Assembly (NCBI GenBank): GCA_032717465.1
Contig: CM064658.1
Location: 1,486,001 to 1,550,000 of the forward strand
DNA length: 64,000 bases
From: Coenobita brevimanus
Taxonomy: Eukaryota > Arthropoda > Malacostraca > Decapoda > Coenobitidae
Direction of reading: 5' to 3'
Under the pieces are notes generated by a model. It ran no database searches and was not told where the DNA came from. It was given only the letters and a program-made list of their open reading frames with translations. Made by a program: the position numbers and the translations under genes. This document shows positions 21,066 to 30,307 of this stretch, piece after piece. Each line of letters begins with the position of its first letter. Position 1 is the first letter of the stretch.

Positions 21066-21357
21066 TTTTACTCTTTGTCTAAAATTGGCATATCACCTTT
21101 TTGAGTCTTAAGGTGTAACAGTGGATTAATATTATGATGCCAGTCACGAAGAAGTGCTATGGAAAGGATGGACAGCAGTAGTCTTATTCTGCTATCGAGC
21201 TCTGTGAAATACTAGAATATAATGCTAGTCACGAAGAAGTGCTATGGAAAGGAGGGAGAGATGAAGTACCGCTTTATTCTGCTATCAGGTGCTGTGAAAT
21301 ACCAGAATATGATGCTAGTCATGAAGAAGTGCTATGGAAAGGAGGGAGAGATGAAGT
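21066..21357 (-). mobile_element. SINE-like CACGAAGAAGTG family member with triplicated middle
   Basis: Reverse-orientation copy with three cores at 21145, 21230 and 21320 (spacing 85 and 90). Each core is followed by CTATGGAAAGGA and, in the first two, TTATTCTGCTATC. The tail-side sequence (21066-21120) matches other members. It abuts an ACC/ACT minisatellite at about 21370. Confidence 0.7.
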
Positions 21358-21369
21358 ATATATAAAAAT

Positions 21370-22085
21370 AACAATCACAAATACTATCACCAACTACTGT
21401 TACAGCTACCATCACCACCACCACAACTACCACTATAATATATACTCCAACCAGTACCACTACCACTAACCAGCATCACACTACCACAACTACAACTATT
21501 ACCAGCAATCAACACAAATATCATCCTTATTTCTAAACTACCAACATTACCACAACTACCACCATCACTATTAAATTCAACTACCAACATCGCTACCCAT
21601 ACTACCAAAATTACCATCACCGGTATCTCATCTACGAATACTACCAACATTATTTCTACCACAACTACCAACATCAAAACAACCACAATCCTAGAACAAT
21701 AAGCAAGTACTTAACCACCACCACTAGGCTGCTCCTACCACAACTACCACCATCAACCACAACTATCACTATCACCACCACCATCAAAAATCACAGCCAT
21801 CACCGCCTACCACAACCACCATCACCACCACACAACCACCATCGCCCACCACAAATATCACAACTACCACCATCACCACTGCCTCCTACAACCACCATCA
21901 CCACCACACAACCACCGTCAACACCACCCACTACAAGTAAAACCATCGCAACTACCACAATTTACCACAACTACTACCACAGCTACCACCATCACCCCCG
22001 CCTACCACAACCACCACCCACCACGAGTAAAACCACCACCACTACCACAATTTACCACAACCACTACCACAGCTACCACCACCTA
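21370..22085. repeat. ACCACAACTACC-type minisatellite, 0.7 kb
   Basis: Degenerate mixture of ACCACAACTACC, ATCACCACC and AACATC. Stop-rich, with no sustained frame except repeat translations. Member of the family present at ten or so loci. Confidence 0.9.
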
Positions 22086-22206
22086 CCACAGCATAACTAA
22101 CCCAGCCCCTCAGCTAAGTCCAAAAGCTAACTCCACAGCTAAATTATCTCCTGACGCCCCAAGTCAGCTAAGTTATTCTCCTTAGCTGAGTTAGTTAAGG
22201 GATGCA

Positions 22207-22209
<3 letters not shown>

Positions 22210-22261
<52 letters not shown>

Positions 22262-22700
22262 TAAAGCGGAAAAGGAGAAATGGAGGGAAAGGAGTAAAAC
22301 AGAAAGGGCATGGAGAGAGGGAACAAGAGAGGAGGGGGAAAAAAAAAAGGAAGAAATTACAGTAGTGAAAGGGAGAAACAGACAAGGAGTAATGAGAGAA
22401 AGAGAAGCGGAAGAGGTAAGAAATGAGGAGGGGAAGGAAAGAAGAGAGAAGGGGGGAGGGAAGAAGAGAGGAAGGGAGGAGGAAAGAAGAGAGCATGGGG
22501 GGAAAAGAGAGGGAGGGGGAAACAAAAGAGAAGTGAAAGAAAAAAAAAAGACAGGAAGAAAGTGAAGAGGTTAAACGGGTGAAATAGGGAAAAGAAGCAA
22601 AACAGAGACAGAAAGGAAAGGGAAAGAGGGAAGAGGAGAGGTGAGGAGGGGGAGGAAGAGAGAGGAGAGAGGTGAGGTAGGGAGGGAGGGTGGAGGGGGA
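22210..22700. repeat. (GA)24 and purine-rich block
   Basis: Perfect GA at 22210-22257, then GGGAAAG/GGAGGAAAG-type purine DNA to 22700. Minus frames of 128-187 codons are low complexity. Confidence 0.9.
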
Positions 22701-22889
22701 GGTAATCAATATGTTGGCCTGAGCTTGGTGATTGTGGACCAAATGAATATTCATGAAGCGAGCTTGTTCCAGTTGCTAGTGGGTTCCAGCAGTCTTTGGT
22801 CTCTTCCACACCCCTTCGCCCTTCCACCCTACCACACCCCCGACACCCACCCCTTCACGCACGGCAGGGGGCGGGGTGAGGGGGACGTG
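22701..22889. other. Unique island between purine blocks
   Basis: About 160 bp of normal complexity with the perfect palindrome ATGAATATTCAT at 22743-22754. The minus frame reading through it (around 22827-22700) looks protein-like for about 30 residues, but no acceptor precedes it. Confidence 0.45.
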
Positions 22890-23420
22890 TGGGGGGGCCT
22901 GTGGAAGCCGCTAGGTAGGGATGAGAGGGATTGGGAGGAGGTGAGAGGGATTGGTAGGGGTGAGGGAGGAGTCGAGGGGTCCATGGAAGCCGTGGGGTAC
23001 AGATGAGAGGGGCTGCGAGAGGGTGGGGTAGGAGTGAGAGGGCCGCGTGGAGGATGAAAGACTATGCAAGCCGTGGGGTGGAGATGAGAGGGATTCGCAG
23101 GTGAAAGGAATTGGGAGGGAGTGGGGTAAAGATGAGAGGACCTGGTAAAGGGAAAGGGGACAGGGACGAGTTTGAACCAAGGACCACTAAGAGGAGGAGG
23201 GGGAAGGGGAAGGTGGGGAAAAGAGTTGCACAGGTCCATGGATGCCGTGGGGTAGGGGTGAGAGGGAGTGGGATAAGGGGGACAGGAATGGTCTAAGTTT
23301 GAGCAAAGGGACTCCTGATAAAGATGGCGTGGGGAGGTGTGGGGGTGAGGTGAGGCGTGGAGGTTTGCTGATGCCACGGAGAGGTGTAAGGTAAGAGGTG
23401 GAGATGGGAAGATGTGTGAA
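22890..23420. repeat. Degenerate G-rich minisatellite of roughly 70-75 bp
   Basis: GGAAGCCGTGGGGTA-like boxes occur near 22905, 22985, 23068 and 23240, each followed by GATGAGAGGG or GGTGAGAGGG. Old array. Confidence 0.7.
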
Positions 23421-23495
23421 GGGTTAGGGAGAAGTGTGAGGGGAGGGGAGGGAGGGAGGTGCGGGTGTGGGGAGAGGGGTAAAGGCCTGGCAGAG

Positions 23496-23529
23496 TGGGT
23501 GGGGTGGGGTGGGGTGGGGTGGGGTGGGT
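23496..23529. repeat. (GGGGT)n pentamer, potential G-quadruplex
   Basis: About seven GGGT/GGGGT units in a row on the plus strand. Four or more closely spaced G-runs satisfy the standard quadruplex pattern. Confidence 0.9.
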
Positions 23530-23619
23530 GAGGGCCGAGTGTGAGCGAAGGGCGAGGGGTCTGAACGAACTGCCACATAGGACTGATTAAAACGGTGGAT
23601 TTGCGTTGGTCCCACGCCG

Positions 23620-24130
23620 GCCAGAATACCACCACTGCTGCCACCACCCTTGCCACCGTTCATATCCCTGCCACCACCACCCCTGCCACCATCCTTTCTT
23701 ACCAATTCTGCCAACAATCACTACAACAGTGGTTACATGTTTGCCACCAACATCTCTACCACCAACCTCCTTACCAATTCTGCCAACAATCAATACAGAT
23801 GTTGTCACCTTTTTGCCACCACCACCCCTGCCACAGTTCCAACCTTTTGCCAACATCTTTGCTCACCAGTCCTGACAAATCACCATTGCTTTTTTACAAG
23901 TTTTGCTGCCAACACTTCTGACAACGCCATCAACCCTGCCAACACTCTCGCCGTCGCCTATACCCCTGCCACCACCCTTTTCTCAACCCCAGTTTTGCTA
24001 TCATTCATTGCAGATCTTGTCAGTTTTTACCAACACCGCTGCCAACACTTCCAATGACTACCCTGCCATCATTCAAACTCCTCCCCAAACCCCAACTACC
24101 CCTGCCACCATCAAATACCCCCACTAATAC
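23620..24130. repeat. Degenerate CTGCCACCACC / CTGCCAACA minisatellite
   Basis: CCCTGCCACCA, TTCTGCCAACAATCA and CTGCCAACAC words recur every 15-50 bp. Related to the ACC family with an added CTG. Plus frames are repeat translations. Confidence 0.85.
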
Positions 24131-24150
24131 CAAATACACCAGTCCTGTAG

Positions 24151-24250
24151 GAGACAGCCCTAGCATGTATTCATTAGGGACGGTGGGTGTTAGCGCCGAA
24201 GTGGTGACATGTGAGGTGCGTTGGAGGACTGCCGGGCCTTTGGGACCGGG
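24151..24250 (-). mobile_element. Dispersed repeat R1, copy 1
   Basis: Shares GAGACAGCCCTAG (24151-24163) and GCGCCGAAGTGGTGACATG (24193-24211) with 25479-25560. Both copies abut an ACC-type minisatellite, and the match continues to the junction. On the minus strand this is the layout of a SINE body running into a TGGTGG-type tail. Strand is inferred from that tail. Confidence 0.55.
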
Positions 24251-24460
24251 TTGTTACGTCTATGCTCAAAGTCGGAGAGAAAAAGTTGTCACCCCTCCCC
24301 CTCCCCCCACCCCTGCCACCACCATCCCTATCTTCTCTATACCCTGTTACCACCGCCCCTGCCTCTGCCACCAATGCTCCCGACACTTCTTCCCCTGCCA
24401 CCACTTCCCATGTTCCTGCCACCTTATTTCCACTCTCTAACCTCTCCCCACGGTCTTGGA
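24251..24460. repeat. Second CTGCCACCA-type block
   Basis: CCCCACCCCTGCCACCACC-type words from about 24295 to 24440. Continues the minisatellite seen at 23620-24130. Confidence 0.75.
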
Positions 24461-24465
24461 GATAA

Positions 24466-24850
24466 ACGCCTTCACGTGGTGGCACAGGCATGACACAAGT
24501 CCCTCAATCCCTAGCCTGCCCGCTGAAAGGAAGATGGTGGACTGCGGACGAAGGGCAACTCCAGCCTACGGTGCACTGATTTCACGTTACATGGGGCTGG
24601 GGTTGCATGTACTTCCAATATCCTCTCCCCCGTCAGTGTACTCCTCGCTACTGCAGCTGTTACAAGCCTCATCTCATCACTTCCACCATGACTTAAAGCC
24701 GCTACAGGTTATAAGGCCTAAGCTACAGAAACACCACTAAGCGCTGCATGACATGTCTCCAATTTTAACTTTAGAAACGATCACCAGTTGGGAAGTTAAT
24801 TATTTCTAACCAAACCGTTTCAGTAAGTGCACCTGAACACACGTACAATC
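24466..24850 (+). mobile_element. Diverged SINE-like head ACGCCTTCACGTGGTGGCAC and unique flank
   Basis: ACGCCTTCACGTGGTGGCAC at 24466-24485 matches 48844-48863 with one change. TGGCAC is the start of an A-box-like word in both. The remaining 350 bp are unique, with no gene recognised. Confidence 0.4.
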
Positions 24851-24859
24851 ATCTAGAGG

Positions 24860-24985
24860 TAAAATAATAACAACAATAATAATAATAATAATAATAACAA
24901 CAATAATAATAATAATAATCGTAAGACTGCCGGGCTCAAAATCCCTTATGCTCTCACAATCACCACGCAACTTCCTCATGCTAGA
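24860..24985 (-). mobile_element. tRNA-derived SINE with (ATT)n tail
   Basis: On the minus strand TAGCATGAGG (24983-24974, A-box-like) is followed 40 bp later by GATTTTGAGCC (24943-24933, B-box-like), then CCGGCAG as in a tRNA 3' arm, then an ATT/GTT microsatellite (24920-24860). Box spacing is close to the 44 bp of a tRNA. Both boxes carry mismatches. Confidence 0.45.
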
Positions 24986-25047
24986 CAAGTACGAAGTGGA
25001 ATGAAGTGACTGCATTGTGACCACCGCATGTGAAAGTAAATACATTG

Positions 25048-25050
<3 letters not shown>

Positions 25051-25093
<43 letters not shown>

Positions 25094-25200
25094 ACATCCT
25101 ACCACCACTCCCTGCAATATCCACTAGGGCAGGATACGGATCAAAGGCCAGGGAATTGCAGGACAGAAGGCGAAAGCAATACCACTAAGCCTCCGCGGTA
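25051..25200 (-). mobile_element. tRNA-derived SINE with (CA)n tail
   Basis: On the minus strand from 25200: CCGCGGAGGCTTAGTGGTAT contains the A-box AGGCTTAGTGG (25192-25182). The B-box-like CCTTTGATCCG lies at 25147-25137, spaced 45 bp, matching tRNA geometry. About 50 bp downstream the sequence runs into CA repeats (25089-25051 on this strand). This is among the clearest tRNA-like heads in the window. Confidence 0.6.
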
Positions 25201-25221
25201 GTGCCAACAAAATTTATTATA

Positions 25222-25465
25222 TACCACCACCAGTACCACACCTACCACCACTACCACACCAACTTCCAACATTACCAACAACAAGATCACTACCACAATC
25301 ACCGCCACCACTAACACCTCTACCACCACTATCACTACACAACTACAATCATCACCACCAACACCACTACCACGACTACCACTGCAACCCCCACCATTAA
25401 CACCACCACTACCACAATCATCATCATACCACCATCACTACCACAACCACCACAATTACTAATAC
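25222..25465. repeat. ACCACTACC-type minisatellite
   Basis: Degenerate ACC/ACT/ATC triplets with CCACAACC words, flanked on both sides by SINE-like sequences. Confidence 0.9.
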
Positions 25466-25478
25466 AGAAGCACTGAAA

Positions 25479-25560
25479 GAGACAGCCCTAGAGCGGTCTG
25501 GAGGGTGGGTATTGGCGCCGAAATGGTGACATGGAAAGGTGTGTGGCAAGTAAGAGTGCT
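25479..25560 (-). mobile_element. Dispersed repeat R1, copy 2
   Basis: GAGACAGCCCTAG (25479-25491) and GGCGCCGAAATGGTGACATG (near 25514-25533) match copy 1 at 24151-24250. The junction with the ACC array is at about 25465. Confidence 0.55.
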
Positions 25561-25592
25561 AGGGCTCAGAGAACGAGTGCGAAGTGAGGTCT

Positions 25593-25596
<4 letters not shown>

Positions 25597-25646
<50 letters not shown>

Positions 25647-25795
25647 CAATAAACAGGCACAATTACCATCATTACCACTACACCAGCAACATTACCACCA
25701 AGGGTTCGAGACAAGGACTAACCAAAAAAGCCAAACCAGAGTTAACCCAAACATAAACCAGCCACAGTCATGCATAAAACTCTCTCTCTCTCTCT

Positions 25796-25832
<37 letters not shown>
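25597..25832. repeat. (CA)24 and CT/CA compound microsatellites
   Basis: CA at 25597-25645. CT-(GA)CACA at about 25780-25832. Between them AGGGTTCGAGACAAGG (25701-25716) includes a B-box-like GGTTCGAGACA with no A-box. Confidence 0.85.
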
Positions 25833-25834
<2 letters not shown>

Positions 25835-25842
25835 AATGACTA

Positions 25843-26034
25843 TACTCTTTTCACTCTGCCTTGGCGTAAAATTGTCATCCCATCATGAATGTTGAGCTGT
25901 AGTAAGAGACTAACACCTGAATATGGCGCTAGTCACGAAGAAGTGTTCTGGAAAGGACGTAGAGTCGTAGTACTTTTTCCGCCACTAAGTTACGTGAAAA
26001 AAGTTACAAAGTGACGAAAATTTGGACCACGTTA
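25843..26034 (-). mobile_element. SINE-like CACGAAGAAGTG family member, near full length
   Basis: Reads ACTCTTTTCACTCTG at its plus-left end, then GCGTAAAATTGTCATC, the core at 25934, CGTAGAGTCGTAGTA, CCACTAAGTTA (reverse of A-box TAACTTAGTGG, 25992-25982), and GACGAAAATTTGGACCA at the head end. About 190 bp. Pairs with the inverted copy at 26098-26292. Confidence 0.7.
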
Positions 26035-26046
26035 CGGTAGCGAAAA

Positions 26047-26092
26047 AATATATATATATAGATATATATATGTATGTATATACTCTTTTCAC
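26047..26092. repeat. (AT)n spacer of a foldback pair
   Basis: TATATA/TATG tract between two inverted copies of the same SINE-like element. Confidence 0.85.
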
Positions 26093-26097
26093 ACGTA

Positions 26098-26292
26098 GTT
26101 GGTCCAAATTTATTTTCCCTCCTTATGAAGCTAATTTCACGTAGACCAGTGCCAGAATAGGGCAATGGTATGGCTCCACACACCTCCATAGCACTTCTTC
26201 GTGACTATCATCATAATCTAGCGTTGATCTACTGTTACACCTCAGCAGTCAAGATTAAGAGATGGCAACTTTAGGTCAAATTAAAAGAGTAT
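26098..26292 (+). mobile_element. SINE-like CACGAAGAAGTG family member, inverted partner
   Basis: Begins GTTGGTCCAAATTTATTTTC, continues to TAGACCAGTGC (26142-26152, diverged A-box), CTCCATAGCACTTCTTCGTG (core at 26192), AGCGTTGATCTACTGTTACA, and ends at AAAAGAGTATTT. Orientation is opposite to 25843-26034, giving a hairpin with arms of about 190 bp. Confidence 0.7.
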
Positions 26293-26394
26293 TTATGTAC
26301 CATTTTCTTGTACCACATTCAAGATGGAGAATGAGCTTAAACCAGACTAGAGTGCAAACAGTACACAAGGCACTTTGAATGTATCCCCTGGATG
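26293..26394. other. Unique spacer
   Basis: About 100 bp of ordinary sequence with no feature. Confidence 0.5.
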
Positions 26395-26582
26395 AGGTGG
26401 CAGACCATCATCCACTCACTTGATGTACTGCTGCCTTCCCCTTTCTCAATCTATCTCTGTGTCTGACCATCTCACTTCCTGATTTCTCCCTTTCCTTCCT
26501 GTCACTTAATTTACTTTCCACTTCAGGCTGCTCTACACTGAGTGACATGCCAAATGGTTACCTGTAACCCAGGAAACCATTT
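26395..26582 (-). repeat. Dispersed repeat R2, copy 1
   Basis: Homologous by eye to 29396-29597: both contain CATCCACTCACTTGATGTA, then TTTCCA-TTCAGG, then GCCAAATGGTT or similar and CCAGGAAACCATT. On the minus strand both carry an identical donor-like ACATCAAGTGAGTGGATGAT. Open minus frames differ by indels, so they are not coding now. Could be a transposon piece or a duplicated exon. Confidence 0.65.
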
Positions 26583-26842
26583 ATAACGCTGGGTGGTAAC
26601 CATGTAACCAAATTACGGCGCGAAGTGGGGTCTACTGTGGTACCTCTGTTAAGTGGGTGGGAACGCAAATATGGTGTCCATCCAGGAACCAAACTTCCAC
26701 ACCATTTCCCGCGCCTCACTATGGCGAGGGAACATCGGATCACTGCACGGGACGACCCTGCAGGGGCGGCTACTCGCCAGTGGCTGATGGGTCTGCTCAA
26801 CCAGACAGCCTGGGGTTGATCAACAACAACAACAACAACAAG
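26583..26842 (+). mobile_element. GC-rich dispersed-element candidate ending in (CAA)n
   Basis: Normal-complexity GC-rich sequence ends at 26841 in seven CAA units. TCGCCAGTGGCTG near 26774-26786 is A-box-like, and GGTTGATCAAC at 26814-26824 is B-box-like, 40 bp apart. The minus frame 26800-26558 (80 codons, protein-like composition, no known domain) covers it. A SINE with CAA tail is the better reading. Confidence 0.35.
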
Positions 26843-27028
26843 AATCCCGATGAACTCCGGGATTAGGTGTGTGGCATTATAAACAGAGAAATTTGTACTT
26901 GGTTAATATGTCCATTAACTGGGGTCGTAGTGGGGACATTCCCGGGAGGCAACTCATTTACCTACGCGAGCTGCCTGTTGTGGAAAAAATGTTTATATAT
27001 ATTTCACTGCTTTTCAATTTGGTCCATT

Positions 27029-27030
<2 letters not shown>
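26843..27030. other. Unique DNA
   Basis: A small hairpin AATCCCGATGAACTCCGGGA follows the CAA tail at 26843-26862. Otherwise nothing recognised. Confidence 0.5.
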
Positions 27031-27065
<35 letters not shown>

Positions 27066-27085
27066 ACAAGACGATTTTATTCAGC
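27031..27085. repeat. (CT)n followed by an AGACGATTTTATTCAGC motif copy
   Basis: CT tract at 27031-27063, then AGACGATTTTATTCAGC at 27069-27085, identical to the motif of the 31-33 kb cluster. Confidence 0.9.
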
Positions 27086-27164
27086 CAACAAAGGCCCCAC
27101 ACTAGTAAAGGCGTTGTTGATGATGTCTGTATATAACCCCACTGGCTTAAAAACTTTAAGCTGA

Positions 27165-27440
27165 ATACCACCACCACCTCCACCACAAACACCACCATCA
27201 CTACTACAAATACCACCACCACCATCGCCACCACTACATGAACTACCTACCATCATCAACATAAATATCCCCCCCCCACCACTAATACTCCCCCCACCCC
27301 CACCACAAATACCCCCACTCCCACCACCACAAATACCCCCCCCACCACCACAAATACTACCACCACAAACACCACCACCACCACAAATATCCCCCTAACC
27401 ACCACCACCACAAACACCACACCACCACCTCCCACCTTAT
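27165..27440. repeat. CCACCACAAATA minisatellite
   Basis: Degenerate ACCACCACAAATACC units with C runs. ACC family member. Confidence 0.9.
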
Positions 27441-27990
27441 TTCACGGTCAATTAGGCCTTCAAGTCGACTTATTTACCACATTAATATACTAATTACACC
27501 CCATAAACGACACCAATTAGTGCTCTGCCTATTAACCCCTTCATAATTATACCCCCGCCCACTAATCACACCCCTATACTGATGACTCCTATAATCACCA
27601 TACATATCGACTAACTGCCCTACCATAATTAGCATGTCCATCATCAACTACTCTTAATTACGGCTTTCGCTAATTACAACTACCTCCACTCAAACAGCCC
27701 CTACAATAATGACCCTAATTACCATACTTATCCTCTACTGTTGTTATCCAGCTGTAATTACCCACCCTAACTACCCTGCCCATTAGTTACCCCTACAATG
27801 CCCTCCCATTATTAACCAAGCCCTAATTACCCCCATTACAACCCCGACCTTTAATTGCCCCTCCAGTAATTACCATCCCTAATTAGCTAACACCCTTCAT
27901 AACCCAATTAAAATTCTCCCATTTAATTGCTCTAATAACCTCTTCAGCAATTACCCCACCCATTAATTATCTCAAAATAATTCTATCTAT
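27441..27990. repeat. Degenerate TAATTACCC repeat
   Basis: TAATTACCCC, TTAATTGCCC and TAATTACCAT words recur about every 15-30 bp through 0.5 kb. Very diverged. No gene. Confidence 0.7.
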
Positions 27991-28190
27991 CCCTTTCAAA
28001 TAATTCTATCTATCTATCTATATACCTAAGCTGCTAAAATAAGTCTATCTATCCCCTTAAATTAATTCTATCTATCTCTATACCTAGGCCGCTTCCCACC
28101 AAAGAAAGGGAGGTAGCCGAGACAGGACGACACACGCCCCATTTACTCAACCACACACACACACACATTCGTAACTTAGCCCCAAGCACT
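27991..28190. other. ATCT tetramers and unique spacer
   Basis: AATTCTATCTATC-type words recur at about 27981-28080, then CA run near 28152-28165. Confidence 0.7.
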
Positions 28191-28672
28191 CCTCTCTTGC
28201 TCATCTCTCTCTCTCCCTCCTCCCCTCCTATCACTCCTCTACTCCCTTCCCTTCACGTTCATGTTATTTCTCCCTCATCCCCCCAACCCCTCCCTCTTCA
28301 TCCCGTGCTCTCTCTCTCCAATTTAAATCCTTTTATAATCTCTCTATCCCAGTCAAACCCTTACCCTTCTCCCTCCCTCTCCCCTTATTCTCTCTCTCCC
28401 TCCCTTCCCTCTTCTTTATCACGATTCTCTCTCCCTTCCCTCTCTCTGTCCTTATCTTTCCTCCCTTTCTTAACTCTTCCTTCCCGTATCTCCTTGTCTA
28501 CTGTCTATCTCTCCGTCTTTTCATCTCTCCCTTTTTATCTCTTTCTTTCCCTCATCTTCTCTTTCCTCCTTCCTTCTCTCTCTCCCCGTCTACTCACCCC
28601 TCCCTTTTTATCTCTTCTTTTCCCCCATCTTTCTCCTTCCACCCTCCCGTCTCTCTCTCTCTCTCTCTCTCT
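28190..28672. repeat. Polypyrimidine block ending in (CT)n
   Basis: CTCTCTCC/TTCCC DNA, with CT at about 28651-28672. The 182-codon plus frame is Ser/Leu/Pro translation. Confidence 0.9.
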
Positions 28673-28689
28673 CACTGGCGGTCACTCCC

Positions 28690-29300
28690 CTAAGCTTATT
28701 TCCTCGTCCATTAATATTCAAAATACGTCTGATTGCGTGGCCTGATTTTCCTCTCCTATGTCACCACGTGAATACGGTCCCGAATCATTACAGAAAATAC
28801 GGATCGAAAAATTATGTTACAGCAACGAAACACTAAAAAAACACTTAAAATCACAATGGTAAAAATTTCATACAACATCGAAATATTATGAAAAAGAGAC
28901 GAATCATTGTTGTAAGTTATAATAATACTGGAAAATATGGAGTTAAATCAGTGTTGAATCTCGCTCTGTCCACATATGCGACACTGGTTTACTCTCTACT
29001 TTCTCACATCGGCAAAGGACTTCTTCTGATTCTGTACTTCCAGACGCACGTCAAACTGGGCTTTCCTCCCCCCACTAGCCTGGTCCATCGAGGTTTAAGT
29101 GTTTATATAAGCAGCCTTGTTTTTTTTTTTTATAAGTAAGGTAACTGTTCTGTGATTCCTTGTGGATTTAATACCCCCAAAAATAATGTCATAAAACACA
29201 GCCAATAGCATGGACTTATTATACAGTAGTTGATTAAAATATGTCAGCTTTACGGGACCTAACTTGATGGTTCTCTAAAGAGTGTAGCATGAAACAAATA
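28690..29300. other. Unique AT-rich DNA
   Basis: The longest repeat-poor part so far. A plus frame at 28888-29139 (83 codons) has varied composition but no known domain, and ends at a T run. I do not call it a gene. A YY1 or promoter signal is not apparent. Confidence 0.5.
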
Positions 29301-29302
29301 AA

Positions 29303-29304
<2 letters not shown>

Positions 29305-29362
<58 letters not shown>
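29305..29362. repeat. (AT)29 microsatellite
   Basis: Perfect AT dinucleotide of about 58 bp. Adjacent to dispersed repeat R2 copy 2. Confidence 0.95.
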
Positions 29363-29365
<3 letters not shown>

Positions 29366-29395
29366 AAAAATACTAATATAAAATGAAAATATGCA

Positions 29396-29597
29396 AGTGG
29401 TGGCGACCATCATCCACTCACTTGATGTAATGCTGCATATTTCTTCCTTCACCTTTATCACTCATTTTCTGTGTCTGTCCTCCTGTCTTCCTCTTACTGC
29501 CATCTTTCCTACCACTTTTTATTACCCTTCTTTCCATTTCAGGAGGCTTTGCATTAAGTGTCAAGCTTAATGGTTCCCTGTATGCCAGGAAACCATT
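29396..29597 (-). repeat. Dispersed repeat R2, copy 2
   Basis: Homologue of 26395-26582 with the same order of blocks. The minus strand has an open frame (29609-29418, 63 codons, Lys/Arg-rich) ending exactly where GTGAGT begins. The frame is not conserved with copy 1. Confidence 0.65.
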
Positions 29598-30051
29598 CTG
29601 TATATTCATTCAATCCAATGTGTACAGTATGTAATTAAATTTGCAGTTTCGGCCATACAGTAATCTGAACATGAAACTGTGGTGTTTGCAATGGTTTTCA
29701 GGTTCTCAAATCAGATATCAGTTTCTACTGCAAATCATGTTTTCGTGATAAGACTCATCCCCAACCACCATACACATGTCATTACCAACTGGAATAAATG
29801 ACATAAATTACCACAAACACACACACACGCACACCTAACGTAACCTCGCCACACCGTCGTACTTCGGGTTTGGGAGGGATGTAGGGTAATGGAGGCTTTT
29901 GAGTAGGAGAGAGTTTCCAAAGTACACAAACACAAATATGATTGAGAAATTTAAGTTCTTTGCGGCAGACATGATACTATAAAAATTACTGCATATGCCA
30001 AATTATAACTTCGAGTATTGTAAGGTCTAGTGCACCTGGTGTGGGTGTGTG
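29598..30051. other. Unique DNA
   Basis: About 450 bp of ordinary complexity with a short CA run near 29818-29834. Minus frame 29935-29735 (66 codons) has no recognisable domain. Confidence 0.5.
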
Positions 30052-30307
30052 TTTATTTTTTATTTATTTTTTTTTTATGTGAGGAAGAAGGAACCAAAGG
30101 CAACGAGACAGCAAAACTGTTCCTTCCGCGAGAAAAACAAAATACAAGAGTGAGCCAAATTCAAGATCCGATCATTTCGAGATGCCTGGACACACTGCGT
30201 TTGAAGGACTGGAGATCATAGGAAGCAGGAAATACAGAGGGAGACAGTTCCAGAGTTGACCCGTTTAAACTGGAATACCCTTTATTATCTATTCTGGCAA
30301 ACTCTAG
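30052..30307 (-). pseudogene. 3' end of a non-LTR retrotransposon: reverse transcriptase ORF C-terminus, 3' UTR and A-rich tail
   Basis: On the minus strand a frame from 30307 to the stop at 30163-30161 (48 codons) ends SVFPASYDLQSFKRSVSRHL plus five residues. The YDL-x-SFKR-x-V-x-RHL pattern is, from memory, the usual C-terminus of reverse-transcriptase ORFs of dispersed crab and other invertebrate LINEs. The stop is followed by about 80 bp of 3' UTR and an A/TAAA-rich tail (30077-30052). An in-frame stop lies just upstream at 30310-30308, so the copy is 5'-truncated or decayed. The same 3' UTR recurs at 45076-45168. Confidence 0.65.

Noticed and set aside
22700..22827. Protein-like stretch on the minus strand of the 22.7-kb island
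   Set aside because: No acceptor upstream, and the frame continues into purine-repeat translation.
26558..26800. 80-codon minus frame of protein-like composition
   Set aside because: Covers a CAA-tailed dispersed-element candidate and ends in repeat R2, whose other copy has a different frame.
28888..29139. 83-codon plus frame in unique DNA
   Set aside because: Single ORF in AT-rich sequence, ends in a T run, no domain or splice context. Chance length for this composition.
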